NCBI RefSeq assembly: GCF_000024845.1
Contig: NC_013501.1
Span: 1,182,001-1,246,000 of the forward strand
Source of the DNA: Rhodothermus marinus DSM 4252
GTDB lineage: Bacteria > Bacteroidota > Rhodothermia > Rhodothermales > Rhodothermaceae
Length of the DNA: 64,000 nt
Reading direction: 5' to 3'
Below the pieces are notes generated by a model that saw only the letters and a program-made list of their open reading frames with translations, had not been told where the DNA came from and searched no databases. Position 1 is the first letter of the stretch; the number at the start of each line of letters is the position of its first letter. Of this stretch, positions 34,923 through 45,150 are shown in pieces. The position numbers and the translations under genes were made by a program.

Positions 34923-36290
34923 ATGAAACGGCTCTGGATCGTACTGCTACTGGCCGGATGGGCACTGGCAGGCAAGACGCAGCCGGTAACGAAACAGCCG
35001 GATCCTTACATCCAGCAGCTGCTGGCGCGCGTTTCGGCCGATTCGATCGAGGCGAACATCCGCCGGCTGGCCGCCTTCGGTACGCGGCATACGCTTTCGC
35101 CGACCGACAACGATACATTCGGCATCGGGGCCGCCCGTCGCTGGATCAAACGAACGCTCGAACGCTACGCGGCGGCCGGCGGCGGACGCATGGAGGTATT
35201 TTTTGACCGCTTCTGGTACGGACCGGACGGCCGCCGTGTGGATCGGCGCGTGGAGATCGTCAACGTGATCGCCCGCCTGCCCGGCACCGATCCCGAAGAC
35301 GACCGCATTTTCATCGTCAGCGGCCATTACGACAGCCGCGTGAGCGACGTGATGGATTCGCTTTCGTACGCGCCGGGCGCCTCGGACGATGCCAGCGGGA
35401 CGGCCGCCGTCATGGAAATGGCCCGTGTGCTGGCCAGGGAGCGCTTTCCGGCCACGATTCTGTTCGTGGCGATGGCGGCCGAGGAGCAGGGGCTCCTCGG
35501 CGCTCGGCATCTGGCGGCCATGGCCGACTCGCTGGGCTGGAACGTGGCCGGGATGTTCACGCTGGACATCATCGGCAATACCGAGGGCGACAACCGCGTG
35601 CGCGACAACCGGACGGTGCGCGTCTTTTCGGAGGGGGTGCCCTCGGCCGAAACGCCGCAGCAGGCCCGTCTGCGCCAGGCTATCGGCGGCGAAAACGACA
35701 GCCCGTCCCGTCAGCTTGCCCGCTACCTGCACGAGATCGGCGCGCGCTATGTGCCCGAGCTCCGCGTGAAGCTGATCTTCCGGCGCGATCGCTTCCTGAG
35801 GGGCGGTGACCATATTCCGTTCAACGAGCGCGGCTTTGCGGCCGTCCGACTCACCGAGCCCAACGAAGCCTACACGCGCCAGCATCAGGACGTGCGCGTC
35901 GAGAACGGCATCGCCTACGGCGACGTGCCTGACCGCGTGGACTTCGACTACGTGGCGCGGGTGACCCGTCTGATGACGGCCGCACTGGCTAACCTGGCGA
36001 TGGCCCCGCCGCCACCCGCGGCCGCCTATATCGACGCGCGGGGGCTCTCGGTCGATACCCGGCTACTCTGGGAGCCTCCACGGGCCGGACGCGACCGGCT
36101 GGCGGGCTACTACGTGCTGGTGCGTGAGACCACCGCCCCGCAATGGCAGCAGAAGTGGTTCGTGTCGGCCACGGACACCAGCTACACCTTCGTGGGCTGG
36201 TCGAAGGACGATTACTTCTTCGGCATTCAGTCGGTCGATGCGCAGGGCCACGAAAGCCGCATCCTGTTTCCTGTCCCTCGATTCCGTTAA
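34923..36290 (+). CDS. Secreted M28-family metallopeptidase
   Basis: 455 residues: signal peptide (KRLWIVLLLAGWALAG) then a zinc aminopeptidase domain. Metal ligands and catalytic residues are visible: SGHYDSR (His, Asp), PGASDDASGTAAV (bridging Asp), AAEEQGLLGA (Glu pair), TLDIIGNTEG (Asp), and the last His in RQHQDVR. A C-terminal beta-sandwich of about 95 residues follows (LLWEPPRAGRDRLAGYYVLV), like a fibronectin type III domain. Start ATG 34923 with AGGAT upstream. It is divergent from the Nramp-like operon. Confidence 0.9.
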   Translation: MKRLWIVLLLAGWALAGKTQPVTKQPDPYIQQLLARVSADSIEANIRRLAAFGTRHTLSPTDNDTFGIGAARRWIKRTLERYAAAGGGRMEVFFDRFWYGPDGRRVDRRVEIVNVIARLPGTDPEDDRIFIVSGHYDSRVSDVMDSLSYAPGASDDASGTAAVMEMARVLARERFPATILFVAMAAEEQGLLGARHLAAMADSLGWNVAGMFTLDIIGNTEGDNRVRDNRTVRVFSEGVPSAETPQQARLRQAIGGENDSPSRQLARYLHEIGARYVPELRVKLIFRRDRFLRGGDHIPFNERGFAAVRLTEPNEAYTRQHQDVRVENGIAYGDVPDRVDFDYVARVTRLMTAALANLAMAPPPPAAAYIDARGLSVDTRLLWEPPRAGRDRLAGYYVLVRETTAPQWQQKWFVSATDTSYTFVGWSKDDYFFGIQSVDAQGHESRILFPVPRFR

Positions 36291-36309
36291 CGCAAACCGC
36301 TATAGCGCC

Positions 36310-38010
36310 ATGCCGCTGGATCGTCGCCTGTTTCTCCAGTACTGCTCGGCGCTGGGGCTGACCGGTACGCTTTTCCCCGGCGTGCTGTATGCGAAAATCG
36401 AAGAAGGCGAGCCGATCACGCCGGAAACGATCGCCTGTGCCGAACGCATCGCCGGCCTGTCTTTTACGGAAGAGCAGCGCCAGATGATGGTGGAGGACCT
36501 GACCGAGCGCCTGAAAGATTACGAGGCGATGCGTCAGGTCCCGCTTCCCAACGATGTGATTCCGGCCTTCGTGTTCGATCCGACCATCGGCGGCAAGCCG
36601 ATCCCGGAAGGAACGGCCGGAATGCGCTGGGAACCCCGACCGGTGGAGCGGCCGCGCAGCGACGAAGACCTGGCCTTCATGACGGTGGCCGAACTTTCGT
36701 ACCTGCTCAAGACGCGGCAGGTGCGCTCGGTGGAGCTGACCGAACTGTACCTGGCACGCATGAAGCGCTACGATCCCGTGCTGAAGGCCGTTATCACCTA
36801 TACCGAGGAGCGGGCCATGGCCCAGGCGCGACAGGCCGACGAAGAGCTGGACGCCGGCCACTGGCGAGGGCCGCTGCACGGCGTGCCCTACGGCGCCAAG
36901 GATCTGCTGGCCGTGCCTGGCTATCGCACGACCTGGGGCGCAAAACCCTACGAAAACCAGGTGCTGGATGTGACGGCCGCCGTGATCGAAAAGCTGGATG
37001 CGGCCGGCGCCGTGCTCGTGGCCAAGCTGACGCTGGGGGCGCTGGCCTGGGGCGACGTGTGGTTCGGCGGCCAGACGAAAAACCCCTGGAACATCGAGCA
37101 GGGCTCGAGCGGCTCTTCGGCGGGACCTGGGGCGGCGGTGGCGGCCGGGCTGGTGCCGTTCGCGATCGGTTCGGAGACGCTGGGTTCGATCGTGTCGCCC
37201 TCGACACGTAACGGAGTGACCGGCCATCGGCCGACGTTCGGGGCGGTGAGCCGCTACGGGGCCATGACGCTGGCCTGGACGATGGACAAGCTCGGTCCCA
37301 TGGCCCGTTCGGCCGAGGATTGTGCGCTCGTGTTCGATGTGATCCGGGGACGCGACCCGCGCGATCCGAGTACGCGCGATATGCCGTTCCCCTTCGATCC
37401 GAACTTCGACGTGCGGCAACTGCGCGTGGGCTATCTGGCCGAAGCCTTTGAGGAAGATTACGAGAACCGGGAAGCCGACCTGCAAACGCTCCAGGTGCTG
37501 CGCGACCTGGGCATTGAACTGAAGCCCATCCGCCTGCCGGACGACCTGCCCGTCTCGGCCATGCTGCTCACGCTGGAAGTGGAGGCGGCCGCTGCCTTCG
37601 ACGAGCTGACCCGGACGGGCGGGGTGGACCTGATGGTCCGGCAGGGCCGCAACACCTGGCCACATGTGTTCCGGGTGGCCCGTTTTGTGCCGGCCGTCGA
37701 GTTTCTGCAGGCCAACCGCATTCGCACGCTGCTCATGCAGCGGATGGCCGAGGTTTTCCGTAAGGTGGACGTGTTCGTTTCACCGACGTTCGGCGGGGGA
37801 ACACTTCGCATTACGAACCTGACGGGCCACCCCTGCGTGTGCGTGCCGAACGCCTTCCATCCGCTGAAAGACAACCCGCTGTCGCCGCGTCGCCGGCCCG
37901 GCAGCATCACGTTCATCGGCGGCCTGTATCGGGATGCCGAGGTGCTCATGCTGGCCCACGCCTACCAGCAGGCCACCGATTTTCACCGGCGCCGCCCACC
38001 GATTCGCTGA
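36310..38010 (+). CDS. Exported amidase (amidase signature family)
   Basis: 566 residues with a Tat-like N-terminus (DRRLFLQYCSALGLTGTLF). Amidase signature: catalytic Lys in HGVPYGAKDLLAV, the cis-Ser/Ser pair in GSSGSSAGPGAAVAAG, and SETLGSIVSPSTRNG. It hydrolyses an amide in the periplasm or outside; the substrate cannot be read from sequence. It follows the M28 gene by 19 bases, so the two may be co-expressed for peptide breakdown. Start ATG 36310; earlier in-frame sequence overlaps the M28 gene. Confidence 0.9.
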   Translation: MPLDRRLFLQYCSALGLTGTLFPGVLYAKIEEGEPITPETIACAERIAGLSFTEEQRQMMVEDLTERLKDYEAMRQVPLPNDVIPAFVFDPTIGGKPIPEGTAGMRWEPRPVERPRSDEDLAFMTVAELSYLLKTRQVRSVELTELYLARMKRYDPVLKAVITYTEERAMAQARQADEELDAGHWRGPLHGVPYGAKDLLAVPGYRTTWGAKPYENQVLDVTAAVIEKLDAAGAVLVAKLTLGALAWGDVWFGGQTKNPWNIEQGSSGSSAGPGAAVAAGLVPFAIGSETLGSIVSPSTRNGVTGHRPTFGAVSRYGAMTLAWTMDKLGPMARSAEDCALVFDVIRGRDPRDPSTRDMPFPFDPNFDVRQLRVGYLAEAFEEDYENREADLQTLQVLRDLGIELKPIRLPDDLPVSAMLLTLEVEAAAAFDELTRTGGVDLMVRQGRNTWPHVFRVARFVPAVEFLQANRIRTLLMQRMAEVFRKVDVFVSPTFGGGTLRITNLTGHPCVCVPNAFHPLKDNPLSPRRRPGSITFIGGLYRDAEVLMLAHAYQQATDFHRRRPPIR

Positions 38011-38086
38011 AAACACCTGGAATGAAAGGATTCATTTTTGTAAATTGTTGCGAAAGCCCTTACCTCGTGCAACGGAGCATACTCCC

Positions 38087-39136
38087 ATGAAAAAGCGCGT
38101 GACCATTGCCGATGTGGCCCGGAAGGCCGGCGTTTCGGTAGGGACGGTTTCCGCGGTGCTGAACAACCGGCCGACCGTTCGCGAGCATACGCGACGGCGG
38201 GTGCTGGCGGCCATCGAAGAACTGGGCTATCAGCCCTCGCCTTCGGCGCGGGCGCTGGGCGCCATGCAGGGCGACGGGAAAGTCTTCGAGCCGGCGATCG
38301 GGTTGATCATCAAAGAGATGGACAATCCGTTCTACTCGGAGGTGGTCATCGGAGCGCAGGAATACCTGGCGTCGCGCGGGTACATTTCGTTTGTATGCAC
38401 TTCGGAGGGGAGCTACGAGAAAGAAGGCGAGCTGCTCAGGGCCTTTCAGAACCGGTACGTGCAGGGTGCGGTGATTGCGCCGGTACTGGATGCGCGGGCC
38501 GATCTATCCCATCTGTTCATGCTGCGACGGGCCGAATATCCTTTCGTGCTGCTGGAGGCCGTGCAGGGGTTGCAGGTGAACGTGGTCAGCGTCGATAACG
38601 TCCGGGCCGCGCAGATGGCCGTCAGCTATCTGATCGAGCGCGGGCATGAACGCATCGTGCATTTTGCCGGGCCGCCCTACACGCAGCACACGCGCGACCG
38701 CATTCTGGGCGTGGAGAAAGCTTTCAGCCAGTCGCATTTGCGTTTTACCGACGAGGTGATCATTCCGGCCGGGGCGCACCTGCAGGACGGTTACGAAGCG
38801 GCGCTGGAGTATTTCCGTACGCACCGCGACAGCTTGCCCACGGGCGTGACCTGTTTCAACGACCTGGTGGCAATGGGCGTGCTCCGGGCATTGCACGAGC
38901 TGGGGATTCGCGTGCCCGAGGAGGTATCGGTGATCGGGTTCGACGACATCCCGATGGCGGCCTATCTGAGCACGCCGCTGACGAGTGTGCGCGTGCCCAA
39001 GCGCGAGATGGGCGCCCGCGCGGCCGAGCTATTGCTGGAGCTGATCGAAGCGCATGATCGGGGCGAACAGCTCCCTCCGCGGCATATCGTACTGGAAGCC
39101 GAGCTTGTCGAACGCGCTACCACGCGGGCGCTGTAA
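38087..39136 (+). CDS. LacI-family transcriptional regulator
   Basis: 349 residues. N-terminal helix-turn-helix VTIADVARKAGVSVGTVSAVLN with the hinge helix near residues 50-58 (PSPSARALGA), then a periplasmic-binding-like sugar domain (GLIIKEMDNPFYSEVVIGAQEYL, CFNDLVAMGVLRALHELGI, VIGFDDIPMAAYLSTPLTSV). Stands at the upstream edge of the xylan genes, which makes it a candidate regulator of them, with a xylan-derived sugar as effector (inference). Start ATG 38087, GGAG at 38074-38077. Confidence 0.93.
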   Translation: MKKRVTIADVARKAGVSVGTVSAVLNNRPTVREHTRRRVLAAIEELGYQPSPSARALGAMQGDGKVFEPAIGLIIKEMDNPFYSEVVIGAQEYLASRGYISFVCTSEGSYEKEGELLRAFQNRYVQGAVIAPVLDARADLSHLFMLRRAEYPFVLLEAVQGLQVNVVSVDNVRAAQMAVSYLIERGHERIVHFAGPPYTQHTRDRILGVEKAFSQSHLRFTDEVIIPAGAHLQDGYEAALEYFRTHRDSLPTGVTCFNDLVAMGVLRALHELGIRVPEEVSVIGFDDIPMAAYLSTPLTSVRVPKREMGARAAELLLELIEAHDRGEQLPPRHIVLEAELVERATTRAL

Positions 39137-39487
39137 GGAGGGGGCCACAGGGCCTGGGTGCGCTTGTCTTATACGATTTCGGGGAAATCATAGTGAGAAA
39201 GTAGGGGCGCACACTTCGGTGCGCCCCTACAGCTCCTTGACGTTTTCCCTATCCTGTAGGGGCGGACCACTGTGTCTGCCCTGTCTGTTCATCTTATAGC
39301 CTGAGGACGGGGGCTTCTTGGTACAGACGCTTCCAGCGTGCACGTCTGCTTATTTCAAGGAAGGCTATTCTGTCCCTCTTCGCATCGAAGGCAGCGTGGC
39401 ATCAGGTTGACCCGCTGTTGAAAGGCACATCGTGGCGCAATTCAGAGCGAAAAGGAGGGCTTTCTGCGGCTTTCTTTTTAGATAATC
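39137..39487. other. Non-coding stretch between lacI and GH43
   Basis: About 350 bases without a supportable gene. It carries the inverted composite repeat at 39171-39280 and ends at the GH43 promoter. A long stretch from 39300 to 39470 shows no structure I can name. Confidence 0.6.
39171..39280 (-). repeat. REPIN-like composite repeat, copy 2 (inverted)
   Basis: GTAGGGGCGCAC (39201-39212) pairs perfectly with GTGCGCCCCTAC (39219-39230). The second palindrome (about 39256-39280) is degenerate. The spacer 39231-39255 is the reverse complement of 9664-9688 with 2 mismatches, and ACGATTTC...GAAATCAT at the outer end matches the third inverted repeat of copy 1. Confidence 0.85.
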
Positions 39488-39516
39488 TTGACAGAAATGA
39501 AATGATGTTTTAATAT
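39488..39516 (+). promoter_or_regulatory. Strong sigma70-type promoter for GH43
   Basis: TTGACA (39488-39493), 17-base spacer, TAATAT (39511-39516). This is a near-consensus -35/-10 pair with optimal spacing, unlike the Bacteroidetes TTTG/TAnnTTTG form. The expected start of transcription is near 39523. Confidence 0.75.
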
Positions 39517-39562
39517 TGTAGAAATTATGAATCGATTAAATGTTTCAATAAACAATCCGGAT

Positions 39563-41956
39563 ATGTGGATTGTCATCTTGAACAGGCTTCGCTTTAAGAA
39601 AGCCTCCCGTGAATGGCCGGTAATTCTCGGGGGGTGGCTGATTCTGGCCGGATGGATGGCGCTGGGATTTCTGGTGCGGGCGGGGTATGCGCAGGAGCCA
39701 GGTCGTCCGGTGTACGTCAATCCGGTGATCCCCGGCGATCATCCAGACCCCACGCTGACCCGGGTCGGGGCTTACTATTACACGTCCGGTTCATCCTTCA
39801 ACGTCACCCCCAGGATTTACCGCTCGACGGACCTGGTTCACTGGGAGATCGTCGGGCGGCCGGTTTCGGCCTCCTGGTCGCTGTATGGCGACGTGCCTGC
39901 CGGTGGGGTATGGGGGGGCCATATGGTTTATTACCAGGGACTGTACTGGCACTTCTTCGGGCGTGGGACAGGAGATCGGGCCATGTATTTCGTAACGGCG
40001 CATCGGCCGGAGGGGCCCTGGGGTATGCCGGTTCGCATGAACGTACCGCCCGGCATTCCCGGTCTGGGCGTGGATAATTCCATCTTCATTGATGAGGATG
40101 GACGATGGTTTTTGCTGAGCAAGAATGGTCCCCAGAATAATTACATCGTCGAACTGGGACCGGATGGTCAGCCGGCCGGGGTTGTCTATGACCTGACCTG
40201 GATCAACCCGGACTCGGCCGGCAATCCTTATGGATGGGCTGAAGGGCCGGTGATGTGGAAGTATCAGGGCTATTACTACTACAGTTTTGCGCAACATCTG
40301 GTGGGTAATCAGTACGTTATGCGCAGCGATACCCTGTCGGACGATCCTGCCGACTGGGAAGGGCCCCGGTTGCTTTTCGAAACAGTGCCCGATCGGTACC
40401 AGCGGGTGTTTCGCAATCCCAATCATTGCTCACCGGCCGTTACCGCCGACGATGGGACGCACTGGATGATCTGTCATGCCTACGATCAGAGCGGGCCGGG
40501 TGAAGAATGGCGAGCGCTGGGACGTCAGGGGCTTCTGGTTGAAGTGCGTTACGAAGAGGGCTGGCCCGTAGCCCGCTTTCCAACCACGGAGCCCGTGGAG
40601 GGACCCGCTTTGCCCAGCAGCGGCATCCCCTGGGCGGTGCCCCGATCGGACTTCTTCGACAGGAGTCGACTGGCGGTGCACTGGTCTCTGCTGGGCTACA
40701 CGCCGGAGGAAACATACGATCTGACGGAACGTCCCGGCTGGCTGCGGCTGACGCCCAAAGGAGGGCGCACGTTTCCGCCCACGCCGGGACGGAATACTGT
40801 GCTGCAGGCCGCCGCCGAGCGGGCCTATTCCCTGATGACCCGGGTCGATTTTGATCCGGCGACCACCTCGGATGAAGCCGGACTCTGGATTATCAACGGT
40901 CCGGAGACGCTGCAGGCACGGTTATGCGTAACGCGCAGCTCGGAGGGCGAACGTGTCGTGGCTTTTCGTTTCGATACCCTTGCGCACAGTACGCCCCTGC
41001 CCTCGGAAGAACCGGTCTGGTTGAAGCTTGAACGAGAAGGGCATGAACTGACCGCTTCCTTCAGTTTGGATGGGGCAAGCTGGGCCCCGGTAGCCGAGAA
41101 GGTGAACGTGGCGCGTCTGGACCGCGAGCAGCCCGCTTCGGAGTCCGGTTACGATTTTAATGCATTTACGGGCAATCAGCAGGGATTGTACGTGCTCGGC
41201 AATACCCCGGCCTACTTTGACCTCTATATATATCGGGACGCCTACTCACGCATTCCGGCCCAGCATCCTACCAATTACAATGGCGTGATCACTTCGAGAA
41301 ATGGACTACCGGCGCATGCGAATTACCTGGCCGGCATCCACGATGGAGAATGGGCCATGTACGCCGGCGTGGAGTTCGGCGCGCCGGGAAGCGATTATTC
41401 CAGGATACCCCGCCAGGTTGTGGTGACGGCTTCCAGCGCTACCGGAGGTGGTGTGGTCGAAGTCTGGGTGGACGCGCTGGATACCGGCCAGAAAATCGCG
41501 GAAGTGCCGATCAAATCGACAGGGAGCTGGGACGTGTATCAGGACTTTACGGCCGAAGTGGTGCCGGTTAGTGGCCGTCATGATGTTTTTCTGCGGTTTC
41601 GGGGAAATCCCACGGAGACGTTGTTTCGCATTCGTTCCCTGCTGTTCGAGGGCCAGCTGACGGAGACGGCAACAGGACCTGGCGCCGCGGTCCGGCCACT
41701 CCTGGTGACGCATTATCCGAATCCGGTGCGCGATGACGTGACTTTTCTCGTTTCCCTGCCACGCACAGGACCTGTTCGCCTGGTGCTGTACAACGCACTG
41801 GGGCAGCAGGTGGCCACGCTGATTGATGCGGTGCGTCCGGCGGGGCGGTATCCGTTGCGCTTCACCATCAAGCATCTCTCGCCGGGCCTTTATTTCTATC
41901 AGCTTACCACGAAAGACCAGGTGGTAACAGGGCAACTCATCGTGATTTCCCGATGA
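39563..41956 (+). CDS. GH43 glycosidase, multidomain, with sorting domain
   Basis: 797 residues from ATG 39563, a secreted xylosidase/arabinofuranosidase-type enzyme. Signal peptide, then a five-bladed GH43 domain: catalytic base Asp in NPVIPGDHPDPTLTRVG, the second Asp in VDNSIFIDEDG, and acid Glu in WAEGPVMWKYQG. A beta-sandwich of the GH43 C-terminal type, a CBM6-like region (about 570-700) and a T9SS-like sorting domain follow (HYPNPVRDDVTFLVSLP, LYFYQL). An ATG at 39527 is in frame but only four bases from the predicted transcription start. It is 155 bases upstream of xyn10A. Confidence 0.86.
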   Translation: MWIVILNRLRFKKASREWPVILGGWLILAGWMALGFLVRAGYAQEPGRPVYVNPVIPGDHPDPTLTRVGAYYYTSGSSFNVTPRIYRSTDLVHWEIVGRPVSASWSLYGDVPAGGVWGGHMVYYQGLYWHFFGRGTGDRAMYFVTAHRPEGPWGMPVRMNVPPGIPGLGVDNSIFIDEDGRWFLLSKNGPQNNYIVELGPDGQPAGVVYDLTWINPDSAGNPYGWAEGPVMWKYQGYYYYSFAQHLVGNQYVMRSDTLSDDPADWEGPRLLFETVPDRYQRVFRNPNHCSPAVTADDGTHWMICHAYDQSGPGEEWRALGRQGLLVEVRYEEGWPVARFPTTEPVEGPALPSSGIPWAVPRSDFFDRSRLAVHWSLLGYTPEETYDLTERPGWLRLTPKGGRTFPPTPGRNTVLQAAAERAYSLMTRVDFDPATTSDEAGLWIINGPETLQARLCVTRSSEGERVVAFRFDTLAHSTPLPSEEPVWLKLEREGHELTASFSLDGASWAPVAEKVNVARLDREQPASESGYDFNAFTGNQQGLYVLGNTPAYFDLYIYRDAYSRIPAQHPTNYNGVITSRNGLPAHANYLAGIHDGEWAMYAGVEFGAPGSDYSRIPRQVVVTASSATGGGVVEVWVDALDTGQKIAEVPIKSTGSWDVYQDFTAEVVPVSGRHDVFLRFRGNPTETLFRIRSLLFEGQLTETATGPGAAVRPLLVTHYPNPVRDDVTFLVSLPRTGPVRLVLYNALGQQVATLIDAVRPAGRYPLRFTIKHLSPGLYFYQLTTKDQVVTGQLIVISR

Positions 41957-41974
41957 AAGAGATTGCAAAATCCC

Positions 41975-42003
41975 TTGACTTTGAAATGAACAGGGAGTAA
42001 ATT
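41975..42003 (+). promoter_or_regulatory. Sigma70-type promoter for xyn10A
   Basis: TTGACT (41975-41980), 17-base spacer, TAAATT (41998-42003). It gives a 5' leader of about 100 bases. Confidence 0.6.
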
Positions 42004-42111
42004 CTCCAATGAAAAAATGAAGCCCTACAAAAAATGAAAGTTGCCGATCGAGAGGGTGGGATAAAAAAGTTTATTTGAATTGACTTTATATCACCAAACG
42101 GGGAGGATCTT

Positions 42112-45105
42112 ATGCGCACCGCTACTGATCTGCGTTTTTTAAGAAACGCGGTTGGAAACGCTTCTCGAAGCGCTATTTTCCTGTTTCTCGTTTTTTCGCT
42201 GGTGGGTCAGGCATGGGGCCAGACGCCGGCAAATGTCAATGGAAGTTTTGAATCAACACCAGCCGGGGTAGTGACGGATCTGGCCGGAGGCGTGGAAGGC
42301 TGGGTGTTGAACGTGGGCTCCTTGGTGACAAATCCTCCGGTCTTTGAGGTTGTCGAGGCGACAGATGCGCCCCATGGTAGCAAGGTGTTGGCGGTGACGG
42401 TCAACGGGGCGGGGAACAATCCCTGGGACATCGAGGCGACGGCCTTCCCGGTGAACGTGGAGCCCGGCGTGACCTACACCTACACGATCTGGGCGCGGGC
42501 CGAGCAGGACGGGGCGGTGGTCAGCTTCACGGTGGGGAACCAGTCGTACCAGGAGTACGGGCGACTGCACGAGCAGCAGATCACGACGGAGTGGCAGCCG
42601 TACACGTTCGAGTTTACGGTCAGTGACCAGGAGACGGTCATTCGGGCGCCGATCCATTTTGGCTATGCGGCCAACGCTGGCAATACCATTTATATCGATG
42701 CCCTCGTGATCATGGGTCCCGAGCCGGAGCCTGCCGGACCGGAGCTTGTCGCCAACATCAACGGTGGATTCGAATCGACGCCGGCCGGGGTGGTGACGGA
42801 TCTGGCCGAAGGTGTGGAGGGCTGGGATCTGAACGTGGGCTCCTCGGTGACGAATCCGCCGGTTTTTGAAGTGCTGGAGACGTCCGATGCCCCTGAAGGG
42901 AATAAGGTGCTGGCGGTGACGGTCAACGGGGTGGGCAACAACCCCTGGGACATCGAGGCGACGGCCTTCCCGGTGAACGTACGTCCGGGCGTGACCTACA
43001 CCTACACGATCTGGGCGCGGGCCGAGCAGGACGGGGCGGTGGTCAGCTTCACGGTGGGGAACCAGTCGTTCCAGGAGTACGGGCGACTGCATGAGCAGCA
43101 GATCACGACCGAGTGGCAGCCGTTCACGTTCGAGTTTACGGTCAGTGATCAGGAGACGGTCATTCGGGCGCCGATCCATTTTGGCTATGCGGCCAACGTC
43201 GGCAATACCATCTACATTGATGGCCTGGCCATTGTGGACTCGGTGGGAGCCTGGCGGCCCGTGATTGTCGAGGCCGAAGATGGAGAGCTTGGCTCGGAAT
43301 GGGCGGTGGAGACCGAAGGGAACGTCACCTACATTACGATCACGACCGACTATAATGAAACCACGGGGGACGCAGATCATCCCGGCGAGAATCGGACGGC
43401 CACTTACCAGGTGACCTTCCCGGCTCCGGGCTGGTACGATCTCTACGCCCGGGTATATGTGGGACCGGAGACTTTCAACGACGACAGCTTCTTCTATGCA
43501 GATTCGTTTGGCGTGAAGGATCCGGAATCGCCGGATGACTGGATCATTGCCAACCAGTTGGCGGCGGCCGGATATACGGAGCCCGATGAGTATGTGACAG
43601 GCCTTGGGGCGGCAGGTTCGGAGGTGTGGAAATGGATAAACCTTTCAGAGAATAGTTTCAACGACGTCCCCTCCGATTCCTTCTATGTCTCGCCGGAATC
43701 GTTGACGGTGACGTTCATGATCGGCGCCCGGGAAAACGGGCTCCGAATCGACAAGCTGGCCTTTGGACGTTCGGACCTGCTCTATACGGTGGCGGATCTG
43801 GACACGGGCGGACCGGGCTCGCCGGAGCCGGAAGAGCCTCCGGTGGTGTTGCCGGAGCGGCCGCTTGCGGCTGATGTGGATAAGTTCCTGGGTAATATTT
43901 ACAGCCCCTCTCAGGTAGAGAATTTCGAGTATTACTGGAACTGTGTGACGCCGGAGAATGCGGGCAAGTGGGGCAGTGTCGAGGGTACGCGGGACCAGAT
44001 GAACTGGAGCAGTCTGGACGCGGCGTATGCGCTGGCTCGGGACAATGGCTTCTGCTTCAATTTCCATGTGCTGCTCTGGGGAGCGCAGCAGCCTGCCTGG
44101 ATTTCGGAGCTGAGCCCGGAGGAGCAGCTGGAGGAAATTCAGGAGTGGTTCCAGGCGGTGGCCGAGCGCTACAGCTTCACCGCGTCGCCGTTCGACGTGG
44201 TGCAGGTGGTCAATGAGCCGCTGCATCAGCCGCCGGATGGTCAGGAGGGACGGGCCAACTACATCGAGGCGCTGGGTGGTGCCGGCGAGACAGGCTGGGA
44301 CTGGGTGATCACAGCCTTCGAACTGGCCCGGCAGATTTTCCCGGAGGGCACGCGGCTGATGATCAATGACTACGGCATCCTCAGCAGTCTGGAAACGGCC
44401 CAGCAATATCTGGAACTGATTCAACTGTTGAAGGAGCGCAACCTGATCGACGTGATCGGGGTGCAGGGGCATGCTTTCTCGACGCGTTCCGGGGCGCCGA
44501 TTCAGGAAGTGCTGGATCTGCTGGCCACGACGGGATTGCCGATTCAGGTTACCGAGATGGATATCGACGGCAATCCCAATCAGAGCCCCTTCGTGACGCG
44601 GGAGCAGTCCGAGCAGAATCAGCTCCGGGACATGCAGCGCATCTTCCCGACCGTATGGTATCATCCGGCTGTGGAAGGGGTGACGTTCTGGGGCTGGCGG
44701 CCCGGCCTGTGGCGCAATGATTACGAAGCCTACCTGGTGTACAGCAACGGCGCTGAGCGTCCGGCCATGGTGTGGCTGCGGGAATTCATGGAAGCCTATC
44801 GAGAGTCGTACCTGAGCGCCAACGAGCCGGAAGGGACGTTGCCGGAGGAGCTTTCGGTGGTTTCCTGGCCGAATCCGTCCCGTGGTCAGGTGCGCTTCCG
44901 CTACGCCCTGCCGTTCGAGGCGGAGGTGCGCCTGCAGGTGTTCGACGTGCTGGGACGTGAAGTGATGACGCTGGCCTCCGGACGGCATCGGGCCGGGGTG
45001 TACGAGGTGGCTTTCGACGGCCGGCATCTGCCCAGCGGACTCTACCTGTATCGACTGGAAGCGAATGGGCGGGTACGGAGTGGCCGGCTTGTGCTGATGC
45101 GGTAA
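42112..45105 (+). CDS. xyn10A: Modular endo-1,4-beta-xylanase Xyn10A
   Basis: 997 residues, as in the well-known R. marinus Xyn10A. Signal peptide ([15 protein letters not shown]), two near-identical CBM4 modules (about residues 45-200 and 215-375), a third beta-rich module of unclear role (about 380-565), the GH10 barrel (about 580-905; acid/base Glu in [13 protein letters not shown], nucleophile Glu in [10 protein letters not shown]), and a C-terminal sorting domain ([23 protein letters not shown]) linked in the literature to cell attachment. RBS GGGGAGG at 42100-42106. It attacks the xylan backbone at the cell surface. Confidence 0.97.
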   Translation: MRTATDLRFLRNAVGNASRSAIFLFLVFSLVGQAWGQTPANVNGSFESTPAGVVTDLAGGVEGWVLNVGSLVTNPPVFEVVEATDAPHGSKVLAVTVNGAGNNPWDIEATAFPVNVEPGVTYTYTIWARAEQDGAVVSFTVGNQSYQEYGRLHEQQITTEWQPYTFEFTVSDQETVIRAPIHFGYAANAGNTIYIDALVIMGPEPEPAGPELVANINGGFESTPAGVVTDLAEGVEGWDLNVGSSVTNPPVFEVLETSDAPEGNKVLAVTVNGVGNNPWDIEATAFPVNVRPGVTYTYTIWARAEQDGAVVSFTVGNQSFQEYGRLHEQQITTEWQPFTFEFTVSDQETVIRAPIHFGYAANVGNTIYIDGLAIVDSVGAWRPVIVEAEDGELGSEWAVETEGNVTYITITTDYNETTGDADHPGENRTATYQVTFPAPGWYDLYARVYVGPETFNDDSFFYADSFGVKDPESPDDWIIANQLAAAGYTEPDEYVTGLGAAGSEVWKWINLSENSFNDVPSDSFYVSPESLTVTFMIGARENGLRIDKLAFGRSDLLYTVADLDTGGPGSPEPEEPPVVLPERPLAADVDKFLGNIYSPSQVENFEYYWNCVTPENAGKWGSVEGTRDQMNWSSLDAAYALARDNGFCFNFHVLLWGAQQPAWISELSPEEQLEEIQEWFQAVAERYSFTASPFDVVQVVNEPLHQPPDGQEGRANYIEALGGAGETGWDWVITAFELARQIFPEGTRLMINDYGILSSLETAQQYLELIQLLKERNLIDVIGVQGHAFSTRSGAPIQEVLDLLATTGLPIQVTEMDIDGNPNQSPFVTREQSEQNQLRDMQRIFPTVWYHPAVEGVTFWGWRPGLWRNDYEAYLVYSNGAERPAMVWLREFMEAYRESYLSANEPEGTLPEELSVVSWPNPSRGQVRFRYALPFEAEVRLQVFDVLGREVMTLASGRHRAGVYEVAFDGRHLPSGLYLYRLEANGRVRSGRLVLMR
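42391..42697 (+). repeat. Duplicated CBM4 coding segment, copy 1
   Basis: Nearly identical at DNA level to 42913-43219, an exact offset of 522 bases (174 codons). Differences are mostly silent or conservative, such as Tyr/Phe at the ligand face. Confidence 0.9.
42913..43219 (+). repeat. Duplicated CBM4 coding segment, copy 2
   Basis: Second copy of the 42391-42697 segment, encoding the second CBM4 module of Xyn10A. Confidence 0.9.
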
Positions 45106-45150
45106 TCAGGAGATCGTAAACACAACTCACAACCAGTTGCATTCGTCAGT

